Below, in pieces: positions 21,236 to 30,410 of a stretch of DNA of 64,000 nt. Position 1 is the stretch's first letter; each line of letters opens with the position of its first letter. This stretch comes from UBA7662 sp943369355 (GTDB lineage: Bacteria; Bacteroidota; Bacteroidia; UBA7662), in assembly GCA_943369355.1 (NCBI GenBank), contig CALRMX020000005.1, forward strand, positions 186,001-250,000, in the 5' to 3' direction. The notes under the pieces were generated by a model that worked only from the letters and a program-made list of their open reading frames with translations, was not told the origin of the DNA and did not search any database. The position numbers and the translations under genes were made by a program.

Positions 21236-23632
21236 ATGCATGTAATTAAAAGAGACGGCCGGAGGGAACCGGTTAAGTTCGACAAAATCACTTCCCGCAT
21301 CGAGAAAATGTGCTACGGGCTCAATCCCGAGTACGTAGAACCCATTGAAGTGGCCAAAAAGGTCATCAACGGTTTATACGACGGTGTGACCACTACGCAG
21401 CTCGACGACCTCGCTGCTGAAATTGCTGCGTCGATGACGGCAATGCACCCCGACTACGCCATACTCGCTGCGCGCATCGCCGTTTCGAACCTGCACAAGG
21501 AAACGAAAAAGTCGTTTTCCGAAACCATGCGCGATTTACATCAGTATGTCGATAAAAAAACCGGTCAGCCCGCGGCGCTTATTGCCGACGATGTGATGGA
21601 AATCATCGATCGTCATGCCGAGGAGCTTGATTCGGCCATCATCTATAGCCGCGATTACGATTACGACTACTTTGGCTTCAAAACCCTCGACCGGTCCTAC
21701 CTCCTCAAAATCGACGGCAAAATTGTAGAGCGTCCGCAACACATGCTCATGCGTGTAGCCGTTGGCATTCACCGCGACGACATTGAATCGGCAGTAAAAA
21801 GTTACGAGTTGATGAGTGAGCGTTGGTTTACCCACGCCACGCCTACCCTCTTCAACGCCGGCACACCAAAGCCACAGCTTTCGAGCTGCTTCCTACTCTC
21901 GGCCCAGGACGATAGCATCGACGGCATCTACAACACCCTGAAGCAGTGCGCCAAAATCAGCCAATCGGCAGGCGGCATCGGGCTGAGCATTCACAACATA
22001 CGTGCAACCGGCAGCTACATCAAAGGCACCAACGGTACTTCTAACGGTATTGTACCTATGCTGAGGGTATTTAACGATACTGCTCGTTATGTTGACCAAG
22101 GTGGAGGCAAGCGTAAAGGATCGTTCGCCATTTACCTCGAGCCATGGCATGCCGACGTATTCGACTTCCTCGACCTGAAGAAAAACCACGGCAAGGAAGA
22201 GATGCGTGCCCGTGACCTGTTTTACGCCATGTGGATACCCGATTTGTTCATGAAACGGGTAGAAGCCAATGGCGACTGGAGTTTGTTTTGCCCGAACGAA
22301 GCCCCAGGCTTGTACGACTGCTGGGGTGAAGAGTTCGAAAAGCTGTACACCCGCTACGAGCAGGAAGATCGCGCCCGTCGCACCGTAAAAGCACAAGACC
22401 TGTGGTTTGCCATACTCGAATCGCAGATTGAAACCGGAACACCGTATTTGTTGTACAAAGACGCTTGCAACAGCAAGAGTAACCAACAAAACTTGGGCAC
22501 CATACGCTCGAGTAACCTCTGCACCGAAATCATCGAGTATACCTCGAAAGATGAAGTGGCCGTATGTAATCTCGCATCCATTGCGTTACCACGTTTTGTG
22601 AAGGCCGACAAAACTTTCGATCACCAAAAGTTGTACGATATCGCCTATACCGTTACGTTGAACCTCAACAAGGTGATCGACATCAACTATTACCCTATCG
22701 AAGAAGCACGTCGCTCGAATATGCGGCACCGCCCCATTGGTATTGGTATTCAAGGCTTGGCCGACGCATTCATCCTCATGCGTTATGCCTTCGATTCGCT
22801 CGAGGCCAAAGCCCTGAACCGCGATATCTTCGAAACCATCTACTTTGCCGCCATGACCGCTTCGAAAGATCTGGCCATCAAAGACGGTGCGTATGAGACA
22901 TTTAAAGGATCGCCAACTTCCAAAGGAATTTTCCAATTCGATATGTGGAATGTAACCCCTACGGATCGTTGGGACTGGGCAAGTCTGAAAAAAGAAGTGG
23001 TAAAACACGGCATTCGTAACTCGCTCCTGCTGGCACCTATGCCAACAGCATCGACCAGCCAAATTTTGGGCAACAACGAATGTTTCGAACCGTATACCTC
23101 AAACATCTACAGCCGCAGGGTATTGAGCGGCGAGTTTGTGGTTGTGAACAAACACCTCCTACGCGACCTCATCGAACTCGGTATTTGGAGTACGGAGCTC
23201 AAAGACAAGATCATTGCAGCCAACGGCTCGGTGCTCGATATTCCCGAGATCCCCGATGAGCTGAAAGAAATCTACAAAACCGCTTGGGAGATCAAACAAA
23301 AAACCATCATCGACATGGCTGCCGACCGCGGTGCATACATCTGCCAAAGCCAGAGCATGAACGTGTTCATGAGCGATGTGAACTTTGCAAAACTCACCTC
23401 GATGCACTTCCACGCTTGGAAGAGCGGCTTAAAAACGGGCATGTACTACCTGCGAACCAAGGCTGCGGCCAATGCGGTGAAGTTCACCATCCAGAAGCAA
23501 GCCGAAGTGGCACTCGAACCTAAAACAGCAGCTGTTGCCGTCGACGCGGCCGAGCTCAGCAAAGAAGAAGCCCTCGCACAGATGGCTTGCTCGCTCGACA
23601 ACCCCGACGCTTGCGAAGCTTGCGGAAGTTAA
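21236..23632 (+). CDS. nrdA: Ribonucleoside-diphosphate reductase, alpha subunit
   Basis: The catalytic subunit of class I RNR, 798 residues, cytosolic. It begins with an ATP-cone (residues 1-~90, from MHVIKRDGRREPVKFDKITS), the site of dATP feedback inhibition. The active-site cysteines are visible in PQLSSCFLL, in SSNLCTEI and in AVCNLASIAL. The C-terminus carries the CEACG redox pair that passes electrons from thioredoxin or glutaredoxin. The finger-loop and Tyr pair for radical transfer are in the conserved C-terminal third (MHFHAWKSGLKTGMYYLRT). Length is usual for the bacterial class Ia type. A terminator follows 20 bp after the stop. Confidence 0.96.
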   Translation: MHVIKRDGRREPVKFDKITSRIEKMCYGLNPEYVEPIEVAKKVINGLYDGVTTTQLDDLAAEIAASMTAMHPDYAILAARIAVSNLHKETKKSFSETMRDLHQYVDKKTGQPAALIADDVMEIIDRHAEELDSAIIYSRDYDYDYFGFKTLDRSYLLKIDGKIVERPQHMLMRVAVGIHRDDIESAVKSYELMSERWFTHATPTLFNAGTPKPQLSSCFLLSAQDDSIDGIYNTLKQCAKISQSAGGIGLSIHNIRATGSYIKGTNGTSNGIVPMLRVFNDTARYVDQGGGKRKGSFAIYLEPWHADVFDFLDLKKNHGKEEMRARDLFYAMWIPDLFMKRVEANGDWSLFCPNEAPGLYDCWGEEFEKLYTRYEQEDRARRTVKAQDLWFAILESQIETGTPYLLYKDACNSKSNQQNLGTIRSSNLCTEIIEYTSKDEVAVCNLASIALPRFVKADKTFDHQKLYDIAYTVTLNLNKVIDINYYPIEEARRSNMRHRPIGIGIQGLADAFILMRYAFDSLEAKALNRDIFETIYFAAMTASKDLAIKDGAYETFKGSPTSKGIFQFDMWNVTPTDRWDWASLKKEVVKHGIRNSLLLAPMPTASTSQILGNNECFEPYTSNIYSRRVLSGEFVVVNKHLLRDLIELGIWSTELKDKIIAANGSVLDIPEIPDELKEIYKTAWEIKQKTIIDMAADRGAYICQSQSMNVFMSDVNFAKLTSMHFHAWKSGLKTGMYYLRTKAAANAVKFTIQKQAEVALEPKTAAVAVDAAELSKEEALAQMACSLDNPDACEACGS

Positions 23633-23651
23633 AAAATGATCATTTTACGAC

Positions 23652-23677
23652 AAGGCTGCCTTCGGGCGGCCTTTTTT
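23652..23677 (+). terminator. Rho-independent terminator after nrdA
   Basis: AAGGCTGCC (23652-23660), TTCG tetraloop, GGCGGCCTT (23665-23673) with one G-U pair, then T-run to 23677. Confidence 0.9.
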
Positions 23678-23710
23678 GTACCAAAAAAGTAGACAGCACG
23701 TTAAAAGCTC

Positions 23711-24244
23711 ATGAAAAAAATACCTGCCCTCGTTCTTGTAATCGCACTCCTAAGCGGGTGTGTAACTGTCCAAGCACAACCTCAAGTTCCCAAAAATTGG
23801 TTAAGCGGGGGCTTTAACGTTTCTCTTTATACGTCGGAGCAAAACAGGGGATACAACAGCATGATCTACGCAAGCTACCTTCGATTTTTGAACGAAAAAC
23901 AAGCGCTCGGCTTAACCCTTGCAGCCCAGCAAGATCAAACCACCTTCCAAAATGAGGTAAACAGCAACCAAGTTATAACCGCTGGACTAAACCACTTGCG
24001 GCTATACCCTATCAATGCGCGTTGGAACTGGGGGCTTAACTACGAAATTGCCCACAACAAAAGAGCAACGAATGGTGTTATTTCGGCGCAGCTGTGGTAC
24101 AAATTACATCGGCGCTGGATGTTAGGCTCGGAGCTTCGTTTGATGCAAATGCAATACAGTTATACCCAAAAGAGCTTTCAAATGAGTACTGGCATAAACC
24201 TTCAGGGATTCCTGCCAGGCTTTTCTCTGGCTTTTACCTTTTAG
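23711..24244 (+). CDS. Small outer-membrane beta-barrel-like protein
   Basis: A 177-residue exported protein. The N-terminus has both a lipobox (LLSGC, Cys at 17) and a possible ordinary cleavage site (VQAQ), so lipoprotein versus soluble export is undecided. The rest alternates short amphipathic strands (GFNVSLYTS, SMIYASYLRF, QALGLTLAAQ, WNWGLNYEIA, WMLGSELRLMQMQYSY, FSLAFTF) and ends in an aromatic F, the usual C-terminal signature of barrel proteins, suggesting an 8-stranded barrel. No family name is recognised. Its stop abuts that of the convergent helicase gene with no intergenic base. Confidence 0.6.
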   Translation: MKKIPALVLVIALLSGCVTVQAQPQVPKNWLSGGFNVSLYTSEQNRGYNSMIYASYLRFLNEKQALGLTLAAQQDQTTFQNEVNSNQVITAGLNHLRLYPINARWNWGLNYEIAHNKRATNGVISAQLWYKLHRRWMLGSELRLMQMQYSYTQKSFQMSTGINLQGFLPGFSLAFTF

Positions 24245-25720
24245 TTAGTTGGGAGCAACCAAACACAGCTGCTTTCCCGCACGGGTGATGGCGGTGTATA
24301 GCCAGCGCATATAGGCTGTTTCGCCGCCGTAAGGGCGTTCCATCAAAACGAAAACAATAGGCCATTCACCACCTTGGGCTTTGTGGGTGGTGATAGCGTA
24401 GGGGTATTTCACTTGTAAAGCATTCAGATACGGATCGAAGGGCCCGTAACTTTCGGCATTTTTCCGCGCAATGAGCAACAATTGGTGTTGCGCTTGACTT
24501 AAGCCCGCTTCTTTGCTCACCAACGAATCGTACACCAAACGGCCACGCTTCTGGTGGTAACGTCCATCGATGTCGGAATAACCGTACTCCGCCTTGAGCC
24601 AGCGTAAGCCCGCATAGTCCTCGAGCTCTTCCTCGTGTGCAATGAGCTCAACTTGTTCGCCATTGGCGATGAAGTCGGTTTTATTGAGGTAGTGATTTCG
24701 GATCACAAGCAACTGCTCACCTGCTTTGGGCAAGGCATCTCGTTCGTTGTATAGCAGACGTCTAAACTTGGTATTGATGCGGTGCGCCCAAAAGTTGCTG
24801 TAAGTAACAAAAGTAGCTTGCTCTGGATCATGTCGATACAGCTCGAGATAATGCTCCAACGCCGCATCTACACTGTTGATCTGCACAATGTCGTCGGGCA
24901 ACTCCATATCGGCTGCTTCAAAACCTTTGCGTTGTACCAAACGGTCGCGCAGTGCTGTTGCTAGCTCGAGTATGCCCGAATGACTTTGCTGACGTTTCAC
25001 CACTTCGAGTTGATAACCACCTACTTCTAAACCAAGTTGTTCGAGGGTGGCAGGGCTCAACGCAGCCGATTCGAGCTCGTGCACCGGCGGAAGTTGATAT
25101 GGATCGCCGACAAAAATGAGGCGGTTCCAACCCGAATTATCGAAAACATAATGCAACAGGTCCTGTAGCAATCCATTGGTACGCAATAAGCCTTCGCGAC
25201 TCGGTAAACTGGCAATCATCGAGGCTTCATCTACAATAAAAACCGCGGGCTCCTCGGTCTCGAACTCACGCAGCATAAAGCTGAAGCCGTGAATCGCCCC
25301 CTTGGCGTCGAAACGTTCTTCGAGCAGATAAATCTGCTTATGAATGGTAGAAGCCGCTACACCGGTTTTACAGCCCAATACTTTGGCAGCACGTCCGGTT
25401 GGGGCAAGCAGATACACCTGGGTGCCCTCCTTTTTTAACTGACTCACTAATCCCTTCAGCAGACTGGTTTTTCCGGTACCTGCCGAGCCCGTTAACAAAA
25501 AAACAGAGCCGGCTGCTCCTTCGTCGAGATAGTGCACCAAAGCATCTACCAACTCCAACTGTTCGGTATCGGGTACAAAGTCGAGCGACTGCAGCAAATT
25601 ATTCTTCCGGTCGGCCGCCGATATGGGCTGGCGCTCACCAAAAAAATCGGCCATAAATTGTTGCAGGTAGGCATCTACCACCTGCTGTACGGCTATGGGA
25701 TCGGCTGGATCGAAGTTCAC
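24245..25720 (-). CDS. RecD-like superfamily 1B DNA helicase
   Basis: A 491-residue ATP-dependent helicase related to RecD/Dda. Seen: the Walker A motif GSAGTGKTS (G78-K84), motif Ia LLAPTGRAAKVL, DEAS Walker B (D164-E165), motif III FVGDPYQLPPV, and the C-terminal UvrD_C_2 motif TTHKAQGGEWPIVFV near 453. It lacks the long N-terminal region of RecD2 and of RecBCD's RecD, so it is a short stand-alone form like those widespread in Bacteroidota, probably acting in DNA repair. The GTG start is supported by a -7-like box TATTTTACG only 3 bases upstream. Confidence 0.88.
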   Translation of the reverse strand: MNFDPADPIAVQQVVDAYLQQFMADFFGERQPISAADRKNNLLQSLDFVPDTEQLELVDALVHYLDEGAAGSVFLLTGSAGTGKTSLLKGLVSQLKKEGTQVYLLAPTGRAAKVLGCKTGVAASTIHKQIYLLEERFDAKGAIHGFSFMLREFETEEPAVFIVDEASMIASLPSREGLLRTNGLLQDLLHYVFDNSGWNRLIFVGDPYQLPPVHELESAALSPATLEQLGLEVGGYQLEVVKRQQSHSGILELATALRDRLVQRKGFEAADMELPDDIVQINSVDAALEHYLELYRHDPEQATFVTYSNFWAHRINTKFRRLLYNERDALPKAGEQLLVIRNHYLNKTDFIANGEQVELIAHEEELEDYAGLRWLKAEYGYSDIDGRYHQKRGRLVYDSLVSKEAGLSQAQHQLLLIARKNAESYGPFDPYLNALQVKYPYAITTHKAQGGEWPIVFVLMERPYGGETAYMRWLYTAITRAGKQLCLVAPN

Positions 25721-25723
25721 TGA

Positions 25724-25732
25724 CGTAAAATA
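25724..25732 (-). promoter_or_regulatory. Promoter -7-like box for the RecD-like gene
   Basis: Leftward TATTTTACG, a one-base variant of TAnnTTTG or TTCG, three bases before the GTG start; implies an almost leaderless transcript. Confidence 0.4.
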
Positions 25733-25842
25733 CGCGTTTAACCAACAGCAAAGCCACTACTGCAATGTGTTGCATCATTTTTTTAACCCATGATAAACTA
25801 TTTAATGTGTTGGGGGTTTAGATTCGTATACCAAACTGAACT

Positions 25843-28323
25843 ATGTACAGACTGCTCATTTTCTTGCTCTTATGCCCGTTTATGCTCGTGGCGCAACAAA
25901 GTTTGCGAGGTAAAGTCATCGACAGTGAAACCGGCGAGCCCCTGCCATTCGTCAACCTGGTGGTGAACGATGCCCGAACGGGTACCATCACCGACATCGA
26001 CGGTAAATTTGAGGTGGAAGTTTCGGGGCGTATTGAACTTATCCGCCTAAGTTATGTGGGTTATGCCCCCAAGGTGGTGTACAACCCCAGTGGACGGTAT
26101 ATCGAAATCAAACTCGAACGAAAAACGCTCTCCTTGCAAGAGGTACAAGTATTGGCTGGCGAAAATCCCGCTCACCGCATCATCCGCCAAGCGGTAGAAC
26201 GCCGCAAAGACAACGACCCCGAAAATTTGAACGCCTTTCGGTACATGGCTTATAACAAATTTGTGGTCACCCTCGATACCGGTAATGTTAAACTCGATAC
26301 TATCCCATATGTGCGTAAGCGGCTCAAGAACGGACAAGACACCATCATTTACGACTCTACCGCTTACGAAGCCCGCAACTATAGCCGCGAACGAGATTTG
26401 TTTCTTACCGAATCCATTAGTCGGAGAAGTTTCCGCTCGCCCGATTTAAGCAACGAACAGGTACTTGCCACACGCACTTCTGGCTTCAGCAACCCAGTAT
26501 TTGTGTTACTCTCGGCCCAGTTGCAGTCGTTTTCTTTCTATAAGGATTACATCAAAATTTTGCAGGTAGAATACCTCAACCCAATCAGTCCGGGCAGCAC
26601 CTCGCGTTACTTTTTTACCATCGAAGACACCACTTATACCGATCGCGACACGGTGTATATTGTATCGTTTAAGCCCCGAAAAGGGAAAAACTTTTCCGGC
26701 ATGCGGGGTTTGTTGTACATCAATACTAGCAGTTACGCTTTGCAGAGTGTGATAGCCGAGCCCGCCGATACGGTCGAAAACATGCAAATCGCCATCCGGC
26801 AATTGTATAAGCAGGCTAGCAATGGCAAGTGGTTTCCTGAGCAGCTGCACACCGACATCCGTTTTACAAGCCTAAATGGGCTTGCTGGCATCCAGCCGTT
26901 GGGTATTGGTCGTTCTTATCTCCGTGATATCGAAATAAACCCGGTGCTGACTCGCCGCGAGATTGGTATGAACGGTGTGGAAGTAGCCGATAAAGCCTCA
27001 CAAATGCCGCAAAGCTTTTGGGAGCCTTATTTATTCGATACCATCACCGCCCGCGACCAAGAAACTTACCGTTTTCTCGATAGCATTAGCAAAATTGCCA
27101 AACTCGAGCAGCGTACCAAGTGGCTGTTGGCGCTTACTACGGGTAAGTTGGCCGTAGGGCCTGTCGATTTTAGGCTTCGTGAGATGTTTTCGGCCAACCG
27201 CTACGAGGGTTTACGTTTGGGGGTGAGTGCTGCCACCAACGACCGTGTGAGTCGCCACTTCTCGGTGGGCGGATACATTGCATGGGGTTTCAGTGATAAA
27301 CAGGCTAAATATGGCGGGAATTTAGATTTGCACCTTGACCGACGTAAGAATTGGATACTGCGTGTTGATCACAGCAACGATTTAGAGGCCTCGGGGGGGT
27401 ATCAGTTTTATACCGGGGAAACAGCCATATTTTCGACCGACAACGAATTGCTGTGGAATTACTTCAGGCAATATTTTGATCGTGTGCGCCAAAATCAAGT
27501 CCGTTTACAATTTAAAAACTGGCGCTATTTGAACGGCGAAATCGGTTTACGTACGCAATACCGCACCCAAACCCCTTGGTACCTTTACCGATTCATTGAG
27601 CTGCAAGACGTGGCCGACGGCATTGCTCCAACGGCGCTAAATCCGAACGAATTCGCTGTAACAGAATTTAGAGTACAGTTACGGTACGCCTTCAGAGAAC
27701 GTTATGTGAAATTAGAAAACAGGCAATACAGCGTTGGTACCAATTACCCCGTGTTCTGGTTCAACTATACCCAGGGTTTGAGTGCTCTCGGAGGTAAATT
27801 GAATTACCAGCGCATGGAAGGGCGTGTCGAAAAAAGCTTTACTGTGCGCAATGCAGGTAAATCGACCTTCAATCTGAGCGGTGGTTTACTCATAGGCGAC
27901 AACCTCCCTCTCTTTTTACATTATTTTGCCCGAGGTGTGGGGACCGACAATTTGTTGTACACGCCCAACACCTTTCAAACCTTCGATGCAAACGATTTTG
28001 TTACACGGCAGTTTGTGCAACTGCATTGGACGCATAGTTTTGGGTCGCTATTGCTGCGCACTCCCAAGCAGGCGCCGATATTTTCTGTAGAAAATCGTTT
28101 GATCTTCGGAAGTATGCGTAATCCTCAGCAACATCAATTTACCGAGCCCTTTTTTGTTAGGGTGAGGGATTTGGAGCAAGGCTATTACGAAACAGGGATA
28201 AAAATCACGCGAATTCGCCTTTTAGACCAATTTTGGGGTGTTGGTGTTTTTTATGGTTTTGGTCCAAACGCAGCACCGCAAGTAGAGAATCGCTTCGCCT
28301 TTAAACTAGTAGCAGAATTATAA
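25843..28323 (+). CDS. DUF5686 and carboxypeptidase-like regulatory domain outer-membrane protein
   Basis: An 826-residue exported protein (signal peptide ending near LVAQ, residue 18). Residues 20-~110 are a CarboxypepD_reg-like beta-sandwich (LRGKVIDSETGEPLPFVNLVV...TDIDGKFEV...YVGY). DUF5686 follows (ENPAHRIIRQAVERRKDNDPENLNAFRYMAYNKF). The second half is rich in long amphipathic strands ending in FAFKLVAEL, so it is probably a large outer-membrane barrel related to TonB-dependent proteins but without a plug or TonB box that I can see. Its substrate or partner is unknown. A -7-like TAGATTCG (25819-25826) lies 16 bases before the ATG. Confidence 0.82.
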   Translation: MYRLLIFLLLCPFMLVAQQSLRGKVIDSETGEPLPFVNLVVNDARTGTITDIDGKFEVEVSGRIELIRLSYVGYAPKVVYNPSGRYIEIKLERKTLSLQEVQVLAGENPAHRIIRQAVERRKDNDPENLNAFRYMAYNKFVVTLDTGNVKLDTIPYVRKRLKNGQDTIIYDSTAYEARNYSRERDLFLTESISRRSFRSPDLSNEQVLATRTSGFSNPVFVLLSAQLQSFSFYKDYIKILQVEYLNPISPGSTSRYFFTIEDTTYTDRDTVYIVSFKPRKGKNFSGMRGLLYINTSSYALQSVIAEPADTVENMQIAIRQLYKQASNGKWFPEQLHTDIRFTSLNGLAGIQPLGIGRSYLRDIEINPVLTRREIGMNGVEVADKASQMPQSFWEPYLFDTITARDQETYRFLDSISKIAKLEQRTKWLLALTTGKLAVGPVDFRLREMFSANRYEGLRLGVSAATNDRVSRHFSVGGYIAWGFSDKQAKYGGNLDLHLDRRKNWILRVDHSNDLEASGGYQFYTGETAIFSTDNELLWNYFRQYFDRVRQNQVRLQFKNWRYLNGEIGLRTQYRTQTPWYLYRFIELQDVADGIAPTALNPNEFAVTEFRVQLRYAFRERYVKLENRQYSVGTNYPVFWFNYTQGLSALGGKLNYQRMEGRVEKSFTVRNAGKSTFNLSGGLLIGDNLPLFLHYFARGVGTDNLLYTPNTFQTFDANDFVTRQFVQLHWTHSFGSLLLRTPKQAPIFSVENRLIFGSMRNPQQHQFTEPFFVRVRDLEQGYYETGIKITRIRLLDQFWGVGVFYGFGPNAAPQVENRFAFKLVAEL

Positions 28324-28356
28324 CAAAGCGGGGGCCTCATTGCGTGGTTTAATTCT

Positions 28357-28365
28357 TATTTTCGT
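28357..28365 (+). promoter_or_regulatory. Promoter -7 box for nhaD
   Basis: TATTTTCGT fits the TAnnTTCG variant, 18 bases before the nhaD ATG. Confidence 0.45.
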
Positions 28366-28383
28366 CGCGCATATCACAGCGTT

Positions 28384-29772
28384 ATGATACTTTCTATGAT
28401 CCTGGTGTTTGTGCTTGGCTACGCAGCCATTGCACTGGAGCACCCCATCAAAATCAACAAAACAGCCTCTGCTTTGCTAACGGCTGTGCTTAGTTGGACC
28501 ATTATTGCCCTTTTTCCTATCCCCGATAGTATTTTCTCCGCCGAGATTTTTACGCATTTCGTGGAAAAACTGAAGTTAGAAGGTGCCATTGACGGACTTA
28601 GCCAGACTGAAATCTTCCGTGAATATGCCGGTCACGAACTGGCTCACCACTTGAGTTCGATTGCCGAAATTTTGTTCTTTTTGTTGGGTGCCATGACCAT
28701 CGTGGAGCTAATCGACTCGCATCAGGGCTTTAAGGTGATTACCAACCGCATCAAAACCAAAGACAGCCAGATGTTGCTGATTATCGTATCGGTTCTGGCG
28801 TTTTTCCTTTCGGCCGTACTCGATAACTTAACCACAGCCATCGTGATGGTTTCGCTTTTACGAAAGCTGGTGCATAACCATGTGCAGCGTAAGTTGTATG
28901 CCGGCATGGTGATCATTGCCGCCAATGCTGGCGGTGCTTGGTCACCCATCGGCGACGTAACCACCACCATGTTGTGGATTGGAGGACAGATTTCGGCCGT
29001 AAACATCATGAAAACGCTGTTTTTGCCTTCATTGGTTTGCTTAGCGATACCATTACTCATCGTGGCTCGTAAAATGCGAGGCAGGGTGATACGGGCTCCC
29101 TACGATTATGTTGCTGCGGAGCACATGGAGTTGGTAAAGGGCAGCCGTTTGATGTTGGTGATGGGTGTAGGTGCATTGTTATTCGTACCTATTTTCAAAA
29201 CCGTTACACATCTACCACCTTACTTGGGCATGTTGTTTGGCTTGGGCATATTGTGGGTGGTTTCGGAAATGATTCACATCGACAAAACCGAGGAAGAAAA
29301 GAAACCGTACTCGGCCATTCATGCGTTGAGTAAGATTGATACCTCGAGTGTGCTCTTCTTTTTGGGTATTTTATTGGCTATTTCGGCCCTCGAAACCATG
29401 AACATTCTGCGCGTTACCGCAGAGTGGCTCAACGACTCGATTGGCAACATGAAAGTAATTGTATATGTGATCGGGTTGCTCTCGGCAGTTGTCGACAACG
29501 TGCCTTTGGTAGCAGCGAGTATGGGCATGTACGATTTAAATACATACCCAATGGACCACTGGATGTGGGAAATGATGGCCTTTTGCGCCGGTACTGGGGG
29601 TAGCATTCTCATTATTGGCTCGGCAGCAGGTGTTGCTGTGATGGGCATGGAGCGTATCAATTTCATTTGGTATTTCAAGAAGATATCGTTGTTGGCCTTT
29701 TTGGGGTACACCGCAGGAACCATAGTGTATCTGCTCATTTACCCTTATCTAGCTGTGCACCCCATTCACTGA
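28384..29772 (+). CDS. nhaD: Na+/H+ antiporter NhaD
   Basis: A 462-residue inner-membrane sodium/proton antiporter of the NhaD/ArsB-like superfamily. About 11-12 hydrophobic segments span the protein. Family motifs seen are VLDNLTTAIVMVSLLRK and ANAGGAWSPIGDVTTTMLWIGGQIS, plus the mirrored second-half motif SAVVDNVPLVAASMG and GTGGSILIIGSAAGVAVMG. The paired D-N-x-T/P motifs fit the inverted-repeat ion-binding core. It helps tolerate salt and alkaline pH. The stop overlaps the rfbC start by one base (TGATG), an unusual but tight pairing with a cell-surface sugar gene. Confidence 0.92.
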   Translation: MILSMILVFVLGYAAIALEHPIKINKTASALLTAVLSWTIIALFPIPDSIFSAEIFTHFVEKLKLEGAIDGLSQTEIFREYAGHELAHHLSSIAEILFFLLGAMTIVELIDSHQGFKVITNRIKTKDSQMLLIIVSVLAFFLSAVLDNLTTAIVMVSLLRKLVHNHVQRKLYAGMVIIAANAGGAWSPIGDVTTTMLWIGGQISAVNIMKTLFLPSLVCLAIPLLIVARKMRGRVIRAPYDYVAAEHMELVKGSRLMLVMGVGALLFVPIFKTVTHLPPYLGMLFGLGILWVVSEMIHIDKTEEEKKPYSAIHALSKIDTSSVLFFLGILLAISALETMNILRVTAEWLNDSIGNMKVIVYVIGLLSAVVDNVPLVAASMGMYDLNTYPMDHWMWEMMAFCAGTGGSILIIGSAAGVAVMGMERINFIWYFKKISLLAFLGYTAGTIVYLLIYPYLAVHPIH

Positions 29773-30314
29773 TGCAGATTACAACAACCCCTATTGAAGG
29801 ATTATTGGTTGTTCAGCCAAAAGTTTTTGGCGACCACCGCGGTTACTTCATGGAAACCTACAACGAAGGGGCATTCCGCGCTGCCGGCTTGCCAACCGAT
29901 TTTGTTCAGGACAATCAATCCTTTTCGGGCAAGGGCATATTGAGGGGTTTACATTTTCAGGCACCGCCCTATGCACAGGGAAAGTTGGTACGTGTAATCA
30001 GAGGTGCGGTATTAGATGTTGCTTTAGATTTGCGTAAATCTTCGGCTACCTATGGCAAGCATTTTTCGATACGGCTTACCGAAGAAAACAAAACCATGGT
30101 TTGGATACCGCCAGGTTTCGCACACGGTTTCCTCACCTTAGTAGAAGAAACTTTATTTGCCTATAAAGTCACCGGACTGTACAACAAAGAATCGGAGGGT
30201 GGTATCCTTTGGAACGATCCCGATTTAGGTATAGAATGGGGTATCGATCAGCCTGTTTTGAGCGAAAAAGACTTGATACTGCCCCGTTTAGTCGATTTTA
30301 ACTCTCCTTTTTAA
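29772..30314 (+). CDS. rfbC: dTDP-4-dehydrorhamnose 3,5-epimerase
   Basis: A cupin-fold epimerase of 180 residues that makes dTDP-4-keto-L-rhamnose for surface polysaccharide. Seen: PKVFGDHRGYFMETYN, the QDNQSFSGKGILRGLHFQ block with the catalytic His in GLHFQ, the conserved VVLDVALDLRKSS-like strand, and the IPPGFAHGFL metal/dimer motif. The ATG at 29772 shares a base with the nhaD TGA, so translation is coupled. Other rhamnose genes (rfbABD) are not in this window, although homologues usually sit beside them. A longer reading from 29667 would overlap nhaD and is rejected. Confidence 0.93.
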   Translation: MQITTTPIEGLLVVQPKVFGDHRGYFMETYNEGAFRAAGLPTDFVQDNQSFSGKGILRGLHFQAPPYAQGKLVRVIRGAVLDVALDLRKSSATYGKHFSIRLTEENKTMVWIPPGFAHGFLTLVEETLFAYKVTGLYNKESEGGILWNDPDLGIEWGIDQPVLSEKDLILPRLVDFNSPF

Positions 30315-30358
30315 CTTTTTCACACTTTCAGAAATATTTTCATGACTTTTCTTTAGTA

Positions 30359-30366
30359 TATATTTG
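30359..30366 (+). promoter_or_regulatory. Promoter -7 box of the sulfur operon
   Basis: TATATTTG, a perfect TAnnTTTG, about 45 bases before the flavoprotein ATG. Its last bases overlap the palindrome at 30365-30380. Confidence 0.65.
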
Positions 30367-30380
30367 GATATTCTTATCCA
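30365..30380 (+). promoter_or_regulatory. Palindromic operator candidate at the sulfur operon promoter
   Basis: TGGATA-TTCT-TATCCA, a perfect 6+6 palindrome covering the expected transcription start, with further imperfect symmetry outward (TATATTT and TTTATATA). Its position suits a repressor such as an ArsR-type sulfide sensor; the regulator is not in the window. Confidence 0.5.
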
Positions 30381-30410
30381 TTTATATAGCTTTACTGAAA
30401 ATTCCACCCC

